From Deltaproteobacteria bacterium (GTDB lineage Bacteria > Desulfobacterota > Syntrophia > Syntrophales > Smithellaceae): a stretch of 50,300 nucleotides of DNA. Below are positions 47,770 through 50,300 of the stretch, one piece after another; position 1 is the stretch's first letter, and the number at the start of each line of letters is the position of its first letter. The stretch covers positions 1-50,300 of the forward strand of contig JANYAY010000175.1 of the NCBI GenBank assembly GCA_025361065.1, in the 5' to 3' direction. The notes beneath the pieces were generated by a model. The model was given only the letters and a program-made list of their open reading frames with translations, did no database searches and was not told the DNA's origin. A program made the position numbers and the translations under genes.

Positions 47770-49107
47770 TCAGAAAATCATTTTTTTGCTTATATTGTCG
47801 TTAATCCAGTGCGGATCCCACCATTCCTGCGGGTTGACGAATTGTCCTCCGGCAAGAATACTGAAATGTAAATGATCACCTCCCGCGAGACCGGATATGC
47901 CGGAATGACCGATTACCTCTTCCTTTTTCACCGCTTTTCCGACTGTAGTATTAAGGGCAGACAGATGCCCATAAAGACTGAATAAACCCTGGCCGTGATC
48001 AATAATAACTGCATTGCCGTAAATTCCCAGGACACCGGCAAATACGACAATGCCATTGTTGGCTGCTTCAATAGCCGCATGGGCATTAGAGGCGAGGTCA
48101 ACGCCAACGTGCAGAGAATTGGCTATTGCTTTATTTGCGACCATGTATGTTCTTTTGTCACCGAATAAAGCCATCGGTTGAGCTCTCTGCATCCGCAGGA
48201 ATGTTCCTTCCCAAAGTTGTTTAGGCGAAGATTTTTGACAGATTGTCTGTAGTGTGCGGAAATTATCATCACGCATTTGTCCATTCACATAGGTGAATAT
48301 TTCCAATGGTGTTTTCCCTTGTAAGGCAGGAACCATTGCCTGAAATTCAGGCATTTTCTGTTGCAGGAAAGTCTCACTCAAATTCATTTTGTCTGCACGA
48401 AATTTCTTTTCCTTAATCAGGCAGGGAATTGCAATGCTGGCTTCATTGCCCGCGGTATCGCGGGCAAATACTTTAATTGCTGTTTTTGTTCTTGTTGCAT
48501 CAATCGGTATAGCAAAGTAGGTAAGCGTGGTGGGCTTGTTGTCAACCAGTACCGTATAACCGGGAGTAAAGTGATCATTAACATAAACACCGTTTAAAAC
48601 GGAGGGCTTTGATATGCGGAAAGCAATGAAACATGTACCGCCTTGATTGGCGTTATTGACGGGATTGAGCAGATATATCTGCGGAGGCACAGTGTCTATT
48701 GTGACCGGCTGTGAGAAAATGACCTGATTCTTAAACAATGAGTGGTCAGTTGCCGTAAATTTAATTACAGCCGGGCCATCATGTAACTTTAGTGCGGCAG
48801 TGTCCAGGGTTAAGGATATTATTTTCTGTTTGTTTCCTTTGGAAGGAATATTTTCTTGAGCGATAATCAGCCCCTTGTTATCCTGAATAATTTCTGCATA
48901 TATTTGTGACAGGCCGCTTTTTTGATCGGAAAATGTTATCTCCAGTTTCTTTTGTTTTCCAATCATGCTGATATCCTGATTGAATTTAATTGACGGTGTT
49001 TCTCTTTCCAGATAATTCCCCCAATAAAGCCCGCCCAGGCCGGCGATTATTATTAGACCGGCAATAACAATAGCAATAATTGTGAAGGATGAGTTAACTT
49101 TTTTCAT
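47770..49107 (-). CDS. M23-family metallopeptidase, membrane-anchored
   Basis: The ~445-residue protein has an N-terminal membrane anchor (IIAIVIAGLIIIAGLGGLYWG), two Ig-like regions (LEITFSDQKSGLSQIYAEII; VFARDTAGNEASIAIP) and a C-terminal LytM/M23 domain. Zinc ligands are in SLHVGVDLAS (H and D) and GDHLHFSI; HGQGLFSLYGHLS gives the other His. It could cut peptidoglycan cross-bridges in the periplasm. ATG 49107 follows GGAGG and is preferred to 49134. It converges on rapZ and is divergent from coaBC, so it is probably transcribed alone. Confidence 0.92.
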   Translation of the reverse strand: MKKVNSSFTIIAIVIAGLIIIAGLGGLYWGNYLERETPSIKFNQDISMIGKQKKLEITFSDQKSGLSQIYAEIIQDNKGLIIAQENIPSKGNKQKIISLTLDTAALKLHDGPAVIKFTATDHSLFKNQVIFSQPVTIDTVPPQIYLLNPVNNANQGGTCFIAFRISKPSVLNGVYVNDHFTPGYTVLVDNKPTTLTYFAIPIDATRTKTAIKVFARDTAGNEASIAIPCLIKEKKFRADKMNLSETFLQQKMPEFQAMVPALQGKTPLEIFTYVNGQMRDDNFRTLQTICQKSSPKQLWEGTFLRMQRAQPMALFGDKRTYMVANKAIANSLHVGVDLASNAHAAIEAANNGIVVFAGVLGIYGNAVIIDHGQGLFSLYGHLSALNTTVGKAVKKEEVIGHSGISGLAGGDHLHFSILAGGQFVNPQEWWDPHWINDNISKKMIF

Positions 49108-49310
49108 TATTTCCTCCGGATCTGTGAGATGCAATATCTGCGCGCGTGTATAATTTCTTTCAATGCCTTTTGCAAGACAAATTTCTGTAAGTTATAAAGA
49201 TGCTGATGATTGTCTTAGTACAAACGGGTGCTGTTTTTCCCCGTTAGTTATGCCTTGATCTTGCATTTAAACACTGTTATATTCTCAAAAAAATAAAGTG
49301 ATGAAGATAT

Positions 49311-50300
49311 ATGCTCAATGGTAAGAAAATTGTCCTGGGAGTAACCGGTGGAATTGCTGCTTACAAAGCGGCGGAATTAACCCGTACTCTGATCAAAGAA
49401 GGTGCGCAGGTAAAAGTCATTATGACTAAAAGTGCCAGAGAATTTATTTCTCCGTTAACACTTCAGACACTTTCTCGTGATATGGTATATACGGACATGT
49501 ATGTTCCTGCTGCCAAATATGACATGGCCCACATAAGTCTTGCCGAATTTGCCGATGCCTTTGTTATTGCGCCGGCAACAGGAAATATCATCGGGAAAAT
49601 AGCATCGGGCATAGCTGATGATTTGCTTTCGACCACAATTATGGCTGCCGGTAAACCTACACTTATTTGTCCGGCAATGAATGACAAGATGCTGGCTAAT
49701 CCCTTTGTTCAGGAAAATATCAATAAACTTAAAAAATATGGTTATATCGTAATGGATTGTGCTTTCGGTGAGTTAGCATGCAAAACTCAAGGTTCAGGGC
49801 GGCTGCCGGATGTTTCCGCGATAGTCGAAGAAATAAAAACTCTGTTAACCCCCAAAGATTTAACTGGTGAAAGAATTCTGGTTACTGCCGGACCCACGGA
49901 AGAACCGCTGGACCCGGTGCGTTTTATCACAAATTTATCGTCGGGTAAAATGGGTTATGCTTTGGCAAGAGTCGCCCGCAGGCGTGGCGCTCAAGTTACT
50001 CTAATTACAGGACCGACGAATCTGCCGCTGCCGCAAGTTGATAAAGTAATCCGGATTCGTACGGCACAGGAAATGTATGCAGCCGTATTGGAACATTTTA
50101 AGAAAGCGACGATAATAATCAAAGCTGCCGCTGTTGCCGATTACCGGCCCGTTGCTTTAGCAAAGGAAAAGATAAAGAAAAGTGATCCCTCTCTCTCCCT
50201 GAGTCTGGAAAGAAATCCGGATATAATAGCGGAGGTCGGCAGGATCAAAGGCAACCGCATGCTGGTCGGTTTTGCCATGGAAACGCAGGATCTTCTGGCC
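49311..50300 (+). CDS. coaBC: Bifunctional phosphopantothenoylcysteine decarboxylase/synthetase (cut by window edge)
   Basis: From ATG 49311 an open frame of 330 codons runs to the window end. It starts MLNGKKIVLGVTGGIAAYKA; the flavoprotein decarboxylase (CoaC) domain shows KYDMAHISLA with the catalytic His, APATGNIIGKIASGIADDL and CPAMNDKM. The CoaB synthetase half begins at GERILVTAGPTEEPLDPVRF and shows NLSSGKMGYALA and AAAVADYRP. It carries out two steps of coenzyme A synthesis from 4'-phosphopantothenate. The gene is missing from the ORF track because its stop lies beyond the window. The last ~70 residues are not visible. Confidence 0.95.
   Translation, partial: MLNGKKIVLGVTGGIAAYKAAELTRTLIKEGAQVKVIMTKSAREFISPLTLQTLSRDMVYTDMYVPAAKYDMAHISLAEFADAFVIAPATGNIIGKIASGIADDLLSTTIMAAGKPTLICPAMNDKMLANPFVQENINKLKKYGYIVMDCAFGELACKTQGSGRLPDVSAIVEEIKTLLTPKDLTGERILVTAGPTEEPLDPVRFITNLSSGKMGYALARVARRRGAQVTLITGPTNLPLPQVDKVIRIRTAQEMYAAVLEHFKKATIIIKAAAVADYRPVALAKEKIKKSDPSLSLSLERNPDIIAEVGRIKGNRMLVGFAMETQDLLA

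Overview
The window looks like the chromosome of an anaerobic, Gram-negative, syntrophic-type Desulfobacterota bacterium (Syntrophus/Smithella-like; lineage inferred, not proven). The evidence is a large [FeFe]-hydrogenase island, an Hcp/HcpR nitrosative-stress pair, KDO and LPS-transport genes in the deltaproteobacterial order kdsA-kdsC ... lptC-lptA-lptB-rpoN-hpf-ptsN-hprK-rapZ, and an acyl-CoA/beta-keto-acid catabolic block. No rRNA, tRNA or CRISPR was seen.

Region 1 (1-2.8 kb): the start of a U32 peptidase-family gene and a DNPH1/RCL-like nucleotide hydrolase (minus strand), then a zinc-ribbon protein of unknown function, a GIY-YIG protein, a palindromic repeat and a SUI1/YciH gene (plus strand).

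Region 2 (2.9-21.9 kb): a hydrogen-metabolism island, nearly all on the minus strand. In transcription order, one arm runs DRTGG protein, RsbW-like ATPase, DRTGG protein, [terminator], PHP protein, GHKL ATPase, HydC, HndB-like ferredoxin, a HydB-GltD fusion, HydA, [terminator], aspartase, HydF. A second arm, beginning at a strong sigma70-type promoter near 22.0 kb, encodes a 1144-residue GltD/[FeFe]-hydrogenase/thioredoxin-like fusion, a small [2Fe-2S] protein, a sensory [FeFe]-hydrogenase with a PAS domain, and a SpoIIE-type phosphatase. The island thus holds three H-cluster-domain proteins, one maturase and what looks like a partner-switching regulatory set. HydE and HydG are not in the window. 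A stand-alone kinase ATPase domain and a heptamer-repeat palindrome separate the arms.

Region 3 (22.0-26.6 kb): a Nudix protein with an RsbRD_N-like tail, a methyltransferase and an HcpR-like Crp/Fnr regulator (minus strand), divergent from hcp (plus strand). A perfect TTGACTTAAGTCAA palindrome sits between hcpR and hcp at the position expected for activation of hcp.

Region 4 (26.6-28.8 kb): an accessory patch with a SIR2-like gene broken by an in-frame TGA, and a HigB/HigA-type toxin-antitoxin pair.

Region 5 (28.8-49.1 kb): rpiB, xerD, a TPR protein, kdsA and kdsC, then a 7-kb minus-strand catabolic block (two-component system, GntP permease, 3-hydroxyacyl-CoA dehydrogenase, BKACE enzyme, carnitine-dehydrogenase-like enzyme) that separates kdsC from lptC. 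After it come lptC-lptA-lptB-rpoN-hpf-ptsN-hprK-rapZ, a 126-bp MITE-like element and a convergent M23 peptidase gene. The window ends inside coaBC.

Functionally, the hydrogenase genes suggest reversible exchange of electrons among H2, ferredoxin, NAD(H) and probably NADP(H), with H2 or redox sensing feeding a phosphatase/anti-sigma-type cascade. The catabolic block suggests uptake and thiolytic cleavage of a 3-hydroxy/3-keto acid such as carnitine.
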